Below are positions 19,676 to 28,104 of a stretch of DNA of 49,796 nt, piece after piece. The DNA is from an uncultured Pelagibacteraceae bacterium. Its GTDB lineage: Bacteria; Pseudomonadota; Alphaproteobacteria; Pelagibacterales; Pelagibacteraceae. The position numbers were made by a program, and so were the translations under genes. Below the pieces are notes generated by a model. The model was not told where the DNA came from, did not search any database, and worked only from the letters and a program-made list of their open reading frames with translations. The stretch is taken from positions 1 to 49,796 of the forward strand of contig CABYFX010000004.1 in assembly GCA_902518395.1 (NCBI GenBank), in the 5' to 3' direction. Within the stretch, counting starts at the first letter, position 1, and each line of letters starts with the position of its first letter.

Positions 19676-19722
19676 TTGTATAGGAATAAAATTAGGCAAA
19701 CCCTATGAATATTCCTATACAA
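19676..19722. repeat. perfect 13-bp inverted repeat, long hairpin downstream of cspA
   Basis: TTGTATAGGAATA (19676-19688) ... TATTCCTATACAA (19710-19722), 21-nt loop containing TAGG/CCTA. Confidence 0.85.
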
Positions 19723-19886
19723 TACATACTTGCATTTTAAGTCTAAAATGCTATTTAATCTCCATGATTAAAAATAGTAAAATTTTCGTATCTCACAAAA
19801 GACATCATTTTCATGCTGGCTAGCAGCTAGCTATTTAACTATTTTAAAATTTAAATTTAACTCTAATTAGTATAAAACAACAACAT

Positions 19887-19961
19887 GCCCTGGTGGTGAA
19901 ATGGTTATCACGAAAGTTTGTGGAACTTTAGTTTTTGGTTCAATTCCAAGCCAGGGTACCA
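19887..19961 (+). tRNA. tRNA-His (anticodon GUG), no encoded G-1, U72, A73
   Basis: gccctggtggtgaaatggttatcacgaaagtttgtggaactttagtttttggttcaattccaagccagggtacca; acceptor GCCCTGG/CCAGGGT, anticodon loop TTGTGGA, nt -1 is T. Confidence 0.94.
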
Positions 19962-19965
19962 AAAA

Positions 19966-21360
19966 ATGAATAAAGAAAATAAATTAATACCTGGGTTGCC
20001 CTCAGGATTTGAAGATCGTTGGGATAAGAAACTTCTTCTCAAAAAAAAACTGTTATCAGTAATTGAGAATAATTTTATTAAGTTTGGCGCAGAACCACTC
20101 GAAACACCATCGTTCGAAATAAGTGAAAATATAGGATCTTTTCTAGCAGAAGATGAAGCTAATCCTATGTCTGATGTATTCTCATTTAAAGATGGAGATA
20201 AAAATATTTCCCTTAGATATGACCTATCTAGCCCTCTAGCAAGATTTGTTGCACAAAATAAGCAAGAGTTACCGTCAATTTATAAAAGGTATGCTATTCA
20301 AAATGTATTTCGTAACGAAAAAGCTGGTAATGGAAGATATAGAGAATTTTTACAGGCAGATTTTGATATTGTAGGAAATGTTAATTCATCACAAGCTAAC
20401 GCTGAACTTTGTAATTTAATTTCAACAACACTTTTAGAATGTGGATTAAAGAAAAATCAGTTTACAATCAATGTAAGTAACAGAAAAATAGTTCAAGGTT
20501 TACTAGATGAATTACAAATAAATGAAGAAAAACAATTAAAAGTTATTAGGGCAATTGATAAATTTGATAAGCCTGGATTTGGAATAAAAGGTGTAGAGGA
20601 CCTTTTGAGAAAAGAAAGAAAAGATACTAGTGGTGCTATTACAAAAGGTGCAGACTTAAATGATAAGCAGGTTTATAAAATATTAGATTATCTAAAAATT
20701 AAAGACTTAAATGAGCTAAAACAAAATTTAAAAAACTCATTATCGCAAGAAGGAATCAAGGAATTAGAGGACTTTTTTGAAATCCTTGGATATGGATCAA
20801 ACTTAGATCAAGTTAAAACTAACTTCACAATTGTGAGAGGTTTGGCGTATTATTCTGATTTTATCGTTGAAACTAATTTAAATTTTAAAGTTACAAATAA
20901 TAAAGGTAAAGAGGTAGATATTGGGAGTATTTGTTCAGGCGGAGCCTATGCACAACTTATATCAAGATTTAAAGGAGTTGATATTCCAGGTACAGGTATA
21001 AGTTTTGGTGTAGATAGACTTTTGTTTGCATTAATGCAATTAGATCAGTTTCAATTAGACGAACAAAAACCAGTTTTAGTGTGTGTGATGGATCAAAAAT
21101 ACTTAAAAAACTACTACGAAATTTTAGATTTTTTAAGACAAAATAATATTAATTCAGAAATATTTTTAGATACCAAAAAAAATCTTGGTAAGCAGCTTAC
21201 TTTTGCCAACAAACGCCAATTATCAGTTGCACTAATCTGTGGAGAAAATGAATTTAAAGATAATACAGTGACCATTAAAAATTTAAAGGGTGTAAAGGGT
21301 GAGAACAACAAAACAATTCCCATGAAAGATTTAATCGATGAAGTCAAAAAACTTATCTGA
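19966..21360 (+). CDS. hisS: histidyl-tRNA synthetase
   Basis: Start corrected from ORF track (19918 lies inside tRNA-His) to MNKENKLIPGLPSGFEDRW at 19966; motifs RYAIQNVFRNEKAGNGRYREFLQADFDIVG, VRGLAYYSDFIVE, GISFGVDRL. Confidence 0.95.
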   Translation: MNKENKLIPGLPSGFEDRWDKKLLLKKKLLSVIENNFIKFGAEPLETPSFEISENIGSFLAEDEANPMSDVFSFKDGDKNISLRYDLSSPLARFVAQNKQELPSIYKRYAIQNVFRNEKAGNGRYREFLQADFDIVGNVNSSQANAELCNLISTTLLECGLKKNQFTINVSNRKIVQGLLDELQINEEKQLKVIRAIDKFDKPGFGIKGVEDLLRKERKDTSGAITKGADLNDKQVYKILDYLKIKDLNELKQNLKNSLSQEGIKELEDFFEILGYGSNLDQVKTNFTIVRGLAYYSDFIVETNLNFKVTNNKGKEVDIGSICSGGAYAQLISRFKGVDIPGTGISFGVDRLLFALMQLDQFQLDEQKPVLVCVMDQKYLKNYYEILDFLRQNNINSEIFLDTKKNLGKQLTFANKRQLSVALICGENEFKDNTVTIKNLKGVKGENNKTIPMKDLIDEVKKLI

Positions 21361-22387
21361 AAATATACTTAAATCTTTAAAATCAAGTGGATTTGATTAT
21401 ATAGATTTAGATACAGTAATTCCAACCAATCTAATTCTCGAGAGATCTGGGGAGTCATTTAGAAGTTTAATTTTTTCATTTATGGATCAGAATGGAAGGG
21501 AAATTTGTTTAAGACCTGATTTAACCATTGCTTCTTGCATCAAATATCTGAATCAAAAAAAAAAGAGATCTTCAAAAGTATTTTATAATGGTCAAGCATT
21601 CAGAAAAGTTCAGAAAAAAAATGAAAAAATTATCAGAGATCAAATAGGTTTCGAGATCATAGGATCAAAAGATGAAAAAAGAGATGACAAGCAAATAATA
21701 AATACTGGTATTAAAGTTTTAAATAAATTTAGTTATAAGTCTGGAAGTATAACAATAGGAAATGTAGAAATATTTCACCTATTGATAAATAAATTAGATA
21801 TTCCAAAAAGGTGGAAACTTAGATTACAAAGACATTTTTGGCGTGAGGCTTATTTTAATGAATTATTAAGACGTTTAGAGACTAATTCAGATGTTGATGA
21901 AACTATCGTTGAGTTGGATAAAAAAAGATACTTTAAACTATGTAAACAAAATCAAAACAGAAATATAGCAGGGCGTTCCTTAAGAGAAATACTGATCAGA
22001 TTTAATAACAAAATTAAAGATCCTAGAAGACAAGTAAAAGGTCAAAATGTAGTAAAGATCATAAGGGAATATTTAAAAATTAATTGCAAAATGAGTAATG
22101 CAGCAACTACTCTTAATGCTTTTTTTAAAAAAAATAAAATAAATCTTACCGTTGGAAAAAATTATTTTCCAATCACAAAAGATAAGGTCTCAAAATTAAA
22201 TGTAAATTTTTCATCTTCTTTTGGAAGACATTTGGAATATTACACCGGGATGGTATTTAAAATTGCAATAAATTCAAACTCTAAAAAAATACAAGTTAAT
22301 GGAGGTCGTTATGACAATCTTATTTCTGATTTAGGATCTTCAAAAAAAATCCCGGCAGTTGGAGGTGCAATAAGTTTAAATGATTAA
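21338..22387 (+). CDS. hisZ: ATP phosphoribosyltransferase regulatory subunit
   Basis: HisRS-like without full catalytic motifs (FMDQNGREICLRPDLTIASCIKYL; GGRYDNLISDLGS), between hisS and hisG. Confidence 0.9.
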   Translation: MKSKNLSENILKSLKSSGFDYIDLDTVIPTNLILERSGESFRSLIFSFMDQNGREICLRPDLTIASCIKYLNQKKKRSSKVFYNGQAFRKVQKKNEKIIRDQIGFEIIGSKDEKRDDKQIINTGIKVLNKFSYKSGSITIGNVEIFHLLINKLDIPKRWKLRLQRHFWREAYFNELLRRLETNSDVDETIVELDKKRYFKLCKQNQNRNIAGRSLREILIRFNNKIKDPRRQVKGQNVVKIIREYLKINCKMSNAATTLNAFFKKNKINLTVGKNYFPITKDKVSKLNVNFSSSFGRHLEYYTGMVFKIAINSNSKKIQVNGGRYDNLISDLGSSKKIPAVGGAISLND

Positions 22388-23057
22388 AATTGGTATTCCA
22401 AGTAAGGGTCGATTAAGAAAGGATACCTTAAATATATTTAAAAGTAAAAAGCTGAAAATTCTATCAGAAAGAGGTGATAGAGATCTCTTTGGATATATAA
22501 AAGGAAATAAAAGTATTAAAATTATTTATCTACATGCTAGAGAAATTATCGAAAGATTGGGTGATGGATCTCTGGATATTGGTTTTTCAGGATATGATTT
22601 ATTAAAAGAGGGTGAATTAAATATTCAAAACAAAGTTACTATTGCTAAAAGGCTAGAATATGGACATGCAACTTTAGTATTAGCTGTACCAGACGAGTGG
22701 ATTGATATTCAGACCCTTGCTGATTTAGAGGAAATTTCCTTTGATTTTAAAGATAAAAAGAAAAGTAGAATGAGAGTTGCAACAAAATATCCAAATCTGA
22801 CTAGAGAGTTTTTATTTTCAAAAGGTGTAACTCAATTTAAATTAGTTCCATCTCTTGGGGCAACGGAAGTATATCCATTCACTGGTTCATCAGAAATTTT
22901 ATCAGATATAACTAGCACGGGTGAAACTTTACGTGCAAATAATTTAAGAATCTTAAAAGACGGAAATATTCTAAAAAGTACTGCAATTTTAATGTTTAAT
23001 AAAAAATTGAGTAACAAAAAAGGTTTGAAGAAAATTTTAAACTTGCTTAGCTCTTAA
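22380..23057 (+). CDS. hisG: ATP phosphoribosyltransferase (short form)
   Basis: IGIPSKGRLRKDTLNIF...RLGDGSLDIGFSGYDLL...RVATKYPNLTREF...LGATEVYPFTGSSEILSDITSTGETLRANNLRIL. Confidence 0.95.
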   Translation: MIKIGIPSKGRLRKDTLNIFKSKKLKILSERGDRDLFGYIKGNKSIKIIYLHAREIIERLGDGSLDIGFSGYDLLKEGELNIQNKVTIAKRLEYGHATLVLAVPDEWIDIQTLADLEEISFDFKDKKKSRMRVATKYPNLTREFLFSKGVTQFKLVPSLGATEVYPFTGSSEILSDITSTGETLRANNLRILKDGNILKSTAILMFNKKLSNKKGLKKILNLLSS

Positions 23058-23079
23058 CTGTCACTATTATCTTAAATCT

Positions 23080-24177
23080 ATGGATACGATTCTATTGATA
23101 ATCTTACTTTTATTGCTTGGTGTAACTCTAGGAGTTTTATATCTAAATTTAAGGACGAAACCCAAAGAAGAGACCGAAAATAAAGATGTTGAGGAAATAG
23201 CTAATTTAAAGTCAGAAATCGTTTCTTTAAAAGACACTTTAAATAACACTATTAATAATTCATTAGGCTCAATGTCTACTTCATTTAATAATCTTTCTAC
23301 AGGTGTTACTAAAGATATGACAGAAGCTTTAACTAAAGTAGATGAAAAAGTTGGCAATTTTAACCAACAAGTACAGTTACTGAATCAAAGCCAAGAGGGT
23401 ATCAGTAAAATTTTAGCGGGTGTTAAAAAATATGGAACACTTGCTGAATTTAGTTTGGATGCTTTAATTAAAGATTTATTACCTGCCTCTCAGTTCATGA
23501 CTAATGTTAAAATGAAAGAGGATACAAGTGAAAACGTTGAATTTGCAATTAAACTTCAAGGTGATGTAATGGTTCCAGTAGACTCCCATTTCCCAGTTGA
23601 AAAATTTAAGGCAATTACTGATGGTTATGATGCAGATGATAAACGAGCTGTTGCAGATGCAAGAGCAAAATTAGCATCAGCCTTCAAAGCTAAAGCTAAA
23701 AGTGTAAATGAAAAATACATAGTCCCACCAAAAACTACAGATTTTGCTATCGTTTATGCACCAACTGAAAGTTTGTATAAAGAATTGACTGAGTATCAAG
23801 ATCCAAGCACAAAAGAATTATTAACCCAAGAATTAATGAGGAAAAACAAAATTGTAATTTGTGGACCAAACACTTTATCTGCTTACTTGCAATCTTTACA
23901 CATGGGTTTTCAATCCCTTAAAGTTCAAAAGGGAGCAACTGAAATATATACACATTTAAAAACGATTAGCACACGTTTTTCAAGACATTTTGATAATATT
24001 ATAGTCTTGAATAAAAAACTAGAAGAGGCGATGGCTGTTGTTAATAAGTTTGGAATGGATGCAAGATCTATTACGAGAACTTTGGAAAACATAAAAGACC
24101 CAGAGCAGTTCGAAAAAGCTCTTAAAACAGATAATGTAGAAAAACTTGAAGATCTTCCTAGGCAAGCCAAAAAATAA
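23080..24177 (+). CDS. rmuC: DNA recombination protein RmuC
   Basis: N-terminal TM, coiled-coil, then YGTLAEFSLDALIKDLLPASQF...VDSHFPVEKF...YIVPPKTTDFAIVYAPTESLY. Confidence 0.92.
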   Translation: MDTILLIILLLLLGVTLGVLYLNLRTKPKEETENKDVEEIANLKSEIVSLKDTLNNTINNSLGSMSTSFNNLSTGVTKDMTEALTKVDEKVGNFNQQVQLLNQSQEGISKILAGVKKYGTLAEFSLDALIKDLLPASQFMTNVKMKEDTSENVEFAIKLQGDVMVPVDSHFPVEKFKAITDGYDADDKRAVADARAKLASAFKAKAKSVNEKYIVPPKTTDFAIVYAPTESLYKELTEYQDPSTKELLTQELMRKNKIVICGPNTLSAYLQSLHMGFQSLKVQKGATEIYTHLKTISTRFSRHFDNIIVLNKKLEEAMAVVNKFGMDARSITRTLENIKDPEQFEKALKTDNVEKLEDLPRQAKK

Positions 24178-24213
24178 ATTTAATTTAAATATAATTTCTC
24201 ATATAAGAAATGC

Positions 24214-24900
24214 ATGAAATGGAAAAATAAATTTAATTATCCAAAGTCCACAAGGTCAATTGAGGATGGTTATAGGAAATACTCTTTAGGAGAAGAAAAA
24301 CTTCCAAGTGTAACAACAATTTTAAGTGCTACTAAATCTGAAGAAGAAAAAGCTGCTTTAGCGAACTGGAGGGAAAGGGTAGGCTTTAAAGAAGCTAATA
24401 GAATTAAAACAGAAGCATCCTCAAGAGGAACATCAATGCATTCATACATAGAGGATTACTTAAGAGGTAGAATTAATGAAAGTTTTTTTGAAAGTAATGA
24501 ACAATATAAAAATATGGCTAAAGAAATAATTGAAAAAGGTATAGATAGTAAATTAGATGAAATCTATGGAATTGAAGAAACTTTGTATTATCCAGAACAA
24601 TATGCAGGTACTGCTGATTTAATAGGTGTATATCAGGGAAATGATGTTGTAATCGATTTTAAACAAAGTAATAAACCAAAAAAATCAGATTATATTCAAG
24701 ATTATTTTTTACAACTTGGAGCATATACTCTAGCTCACGACGTTGTTCATGGAACAAAGATGAAAGCGGGCATAATTTTACTGTGTACGAAAGATATCTT
24801 GTTTCAGGAATTTAAAATAGAAGGTGCGGAATTAGAGATGTATCAAAATTTATTCTTAGGTAGGGTCAAAAAATTTTACGAGATGAATAATATAGCTTGA
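24214..24900 (+). CDS. PD-(D/E)XK-type exonuclease, MGME1/phage exonuclease-like
   Basis: LPSVTTILSATKSEEEKAALANWRERVG...SRGTSMHSYIEDYL...YAGTADLIGVYQGNDVVIDFKQSNKPK: H, E/D and D-x(n)-DFK catalytic arrangement. Confidence 0.8.
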   Translation: MKWKNKFNYPKSTRSIEDGYRKYSLGEEKLPSVTTILSATKSEEEKAALANWRERVGFKEANRIKTEASSRGTSMHSYIEDYLRGRINESFFESNEQYKNMAKEIIEKGIDSKLDEIYGIEETLYYPEQYAGTADLIGVYQGNDVVIDFKQSNKPKKSDYIQDYFLQLGAYTLAHDVVHGTKMKAGIILLCTKDILFQEFKIEGAELEMYQNLFLGRVKKFYEMNNIA

Positions 24901-25024
24901 CTTTAATAGACTATTTCATAGAAGTGATAATACTAACTAGAAGCTACTTGTTTAGATGCAACGGTTTAGTCCTAAAAAACTTTCCAAAAACCCATCAAAA
25001 CACAGCTAATTTAAGGTTAAAAAT

Positions 25025-26458
25025 ATGAATTTAGCAATCTGGGATATAGAATCGTCAAGTGCAAGTACTGATTTCGGAAGCATAATAGAAATTGGAGGAA
25101 TTTTAGTCGATGAAAACTTCAAAGAGAAAGACCGATTTAATCTAAGATGTAGCTTGCCTGAAGGAGAGATATTTCAGGCTATGGCCTTAATAGTCAACAA
25201 GACATCAATAAAACAACTTACTCAAACAAATTTAAGTCACTATCAAATGTTGGGTGAAGTCGAAAAAATATTTAAAAAATGGAGTCCTGCTATATTTTTA
25301 GGTTGGAGTAGTCTTAATTTTGATGAAGAAATGATAAGAAAAGAGTTTTTTAAAAGTATAAGATATCCATATTTAACTAACGCAGCACCCAATAAAAGAC
25401 ATGATGGTATAAATATAGCAAGAGCTGCATATGCTGTAGATCCAACAATCCTAGAAACAGAAATTAATGAAAAAAATAATCCTGTATTTAAACTAGCATC
25501 TTTAGCTCAAATGCAAGGAATTGACGCAAGTGATGCTCACTCGGCACTTGCAGATGCTGAACTGACAGCTAAAATTTTAAAGATTGTAAAAAACAAACAA
25601 GAGTATACTTGGGAATCTTTTTTAAGGACTGCAAACAAATCTGATACTGAAACTATAATGAAAAAAGGAGAAGTAGTAACTTTAAACGAATATTATTATG
25701 GTAAATCCAGACTTCATCTTGTTGTACCATTACATCCAAAACATTGTATGCACCCAATTTATCAAGGATGGTATTACTCCATAGATTTGAGAACTGAAAT
25801 TCAGCCTTTAATAAATAAATCAATAAACGAATTAAAAACTGAGATGAAAAAATCTCCGAAATTTTTAAGAACTATTCGTACAAATAAGGCACCTATTATA
25901 ATTGATGCAAAATATGGAATGAATGTTGAGCCTTATAATAAACTAGATAAAAACGTAATTAAAAAAAGAGCAGAATTTGTTCAAAATAATGAACAGTTTT
26001 CTCAAAATATTTTAACAGCTTTAAGGGAAGTTGCAGAAGAAAAAGAGCAATCAAAATCTCAGGAGGATATTTATGCAGAAGAGAGTATTTATACAAAATT
26101 TACTTCAAACAAAGACACAGCTTTTTTCCCAACTTGGCATGCAGCACCATGGAAAGAAAAATTAAACTTATTAGATAAATTTGATGATGACAGATTAGTT
26201 GGATTTGGTAAAAAAATTATATTTCAAGAAGCTCCAGAAGTTTTGCCGGAGACAATGTATAAATCAATAAAAAGAGAAATTGCTAAAAGAATACTAAGTG
26301 AAAGAAAAGAGAAATGGTGGACAATACCTACTTTATATAATGAAATTGATACTTTAAGAGAAAAATACACTAATGAAAATGATAACGAAAAATTAGCTCT
26401 GTTAGATGAATTTAATACTTATGCAATGTCTATTCAAAAAAAGTACGAGAATGTTTAA
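25025..26458 (+). CDS. sbcB: exodeoxyribonuclease I
   Basis: DEDD-type N-terminus (WDIESSSASTDFGSIIEIGGI...GWSSLNFDEEMIRKEF...DAHSALADAELTAKI) with ExoI-like C-terminus. Confidence 0.88.
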   Translation: MNLAIWDIESSSASTDFGSIIEIGGILVDENFKEKDRFNLRCSLPEGEIFQAMALIVNKTSIKQLTQTNLSHYQMLGEVEKIFKKWSPAIFLGWSSLNFDEEMIRKEFFKSIRYPYLTNAAPNKRHDGINIARAAYAVDPTILETEINEKNNPVFKLASLAQMQGIDASDAHSALADAELTAKILKIVKNKQEYTWESFLRTANKSDTETIMKKGEVVTLNEYYYGKSRLHLVVPLHPKHCMHPIYQGWYYSIDLRTEIQPLINKSINELKTEMKKSPKFLRTIRTNKAPIIIDAKYGMNVEPYNKLDKNVIKKRAEFVQNNEQFSQNILTALREVAEEKEQSKSQEDIYAEESIYTKFTSNKDTAFFPTWHAAPWKEKLNLLDKFDDDRLVGFGKKIIFQEAPEVLPETMYKSIKREIAKRILSERKEKWWTIPTLYNEIDTLREKYTNENDNEKLALLDEFNTYAMSIQKKYENV

Positions 26459-26524
26459 TGTATAAAATTCAATTTACGCATTTTTAACTATTGAATAAAT
26501 AAAATTAATTTATATAAAACTTGT

Positions 26525-26842
26525 ATGGCAACAGTTAAATCTACAGATGAAAGTTTTGATCAATTAGTAAAAGATAATAAGATATTAATTTGCGATTTTT
26601 GGGCAGAATGGTGCGGTCCATGCCATATGGTGGCTCCCAGCTTGGAAGAAATTTCAAATGAAATGTCTGACCAATTATCTGTAGCAAAACATAACATTGA
26701 TGAAGAGCCAAACACGCCAACAAAATATGGTGTTAGAGGAATCCCTACGATGATTTTGATGAAAGATGGAAATCATGTTTCAACTAAGGTTGGAGCGGTT
26801 CCAAAAAGTGAAATTGTTTCTTGGATAAAAGAAAATATCTAA
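26525..26842 (+). CDS. trxA: thioredoxin
   Basis: ILICDFWAEWCGPCHMVAPSLEEIS...YGVRGIPTMILMKDG. Confidence 0.96.
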   Translation: MATVKSTDESFDQLVKDNKILICDFWAEWCGPCHMVAPSLEEISNEMSDQLSVAKHNIDEEPNTPTKYGVRGIPTMILMKDGNHVSTKVGAVPKSEIVSWIKENI

Positions 26843-28104
26843 TTTAAGCTTAAAATTTCTCCTGCAAGATATAGTGAACCTAAGCAGAGTATAATAGTAT
26901 TTTCATTTTTTGATAAAGATCTTATACTTTCTTCAATACCATTAGAAAATTTTAAATTTAATTTTAAATTAACTAACTTTTTTCTAAAATTTTCCTTTGA
27001 AATTGCACCATCTTGATTAGGAATATCAATTAAAGTAATTGAATTTACAATATTTTCAAAAGCTTTTATAAATTCTGCATGTTCTTTATCTTTCATCATA
27101 CCAACGATTAAATTTACTTCTTCGTTTTGATTTTTAATCCAATTAGCAATAGAAAAACTTGCACTAATGTTATGACCACCATCAACTATAAGTTTATTAT
27201 TACCAGCAATATCTTTTAATTTACCAGATTTTATTTCTTCAAGTCTTGCTTTTAATGAAACATTTTTGATACCATCTCTAATATTTTCATCTTTAATATT
27301 AAAAATCTTTCTTGATGGAGCAATTGACGTACTTATATTATAAAGCTGATGATCTCCAAGAATACTTGGTTCAGGTAATACTAATTCCCCTAACTGATCT
27401 TGATATTGAATAAATCCGTTCTCGGACTTTGCAATATTAAAATCTTTACCAAAAAAATATTTATTTGAGGCATTTTTATCCAATGATTTTTCTATTTTAT
27501 CTCTTATTTCATTATTTACTTGTTTATTAATAAATATATTTGAGTTTAAAAGCTTAGCTGTTTTTTCATATATTACACCTTCAATTGATTTATTTTCAAG
27601 CCATTGATAGTGATCATTATGAATGACACCAATAAGTGTCATTAAATTTTCTTTAAATACATTTGTACTATCAAATTGATGAAATAATCCTGCTTCTATT
27701 ATATTTATATTATCTTTGAAATTCTCAGCATATTTTAAAAATGCACATGTTAAAATTTCAAATAAAGTTGCATTGTCATCTCCTAAAGTTTTTTCAACAT
27801 CAGTCAGTAATTCTATTAAATCTTCTTCATTGATCTCCTTATCTTCAAAAACGTATCTTTCTGTATAAGAGAGTAGGTGGGGAGAAGTGTAAAGATTAGT
27901 TTTGTACCCACCCTGGTTTAGTATTGACTTAAGACTAAAGCACATACTTGCTTTAGAATTAGTTCCGACAACGGTGACTACATTTTTTAATTTATCTTGT
28001 GGATTTCCCAGTTTTTTTAATAGATTAAAAGTTCTTCCTAAAGATAAGTCTAGTTTTTTTTTATGATGCTTCTCTAGTTTGGATATTAGTTTCTGAAGTT
28101 TCAT
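26839..28104 (-). CDS. folC: folylpolyglutamate/dihydrofolate synthase
   Basis: VVTVVGTNSKASMCFSLKSILNQGGYKTNLYTSPHLLSYTER; IEAGLFHQFDSTN. Confidence 0.93.
   Translation of the reverse strand: MKLQKLISKLEKHHKKKLDLSLGRTFNLLKKLGNPQDKLKNVVTVVGTNSKASMCFSLKSILNQGGYKTNLYTSPHLLSYTERYVFEDKEINEEDLIELLTDVEKTLGDDNATLFEILTCAFLKYAENFKDNINIIEAGLFHQFDSTNVFKENLMTLIGVIHNDHYQWLENKSIEGVIYEKTAKLLNSNIFINKQVNNEIRDKIEKSLDKNASNKYFFGKDFNIAKSENGFIQYQDQLGELVLPEPSILGDHQLYNISTSIAPSRKIFNIKDENIRDGIKNVSLKARLEEIKSGKLKDIAGNNKLIVDGGHNISASFSIANWIKNQNEEVNLIVGMMKDKEHAEFIKAFENIVNSITLIDIPNQDGAISKENFRKKLVNLKLNLKFSNGIEESIRSLSKNENTIILCLGSLYLAGEILSLN

Noticed and set aside
19498-19722. Minus-strand 74-aa ORF overlapping cspA and the 13-bp inverted repeat
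   Set aside because: Antisense to cspA; extension into the intergenic region seems incidental.
19918-19965. ORF-track extension of hisS into tRNA-His
   Set aside because: Would require translating the tRNA 3' half; MNKENK at 19966 is the natural start.
26841-26855. TTTAAGCTTAAA palindrome at the trxA/folC junction as a terminator
   Set aside because: Self-complementary with no loop or T tract; weak evidence.
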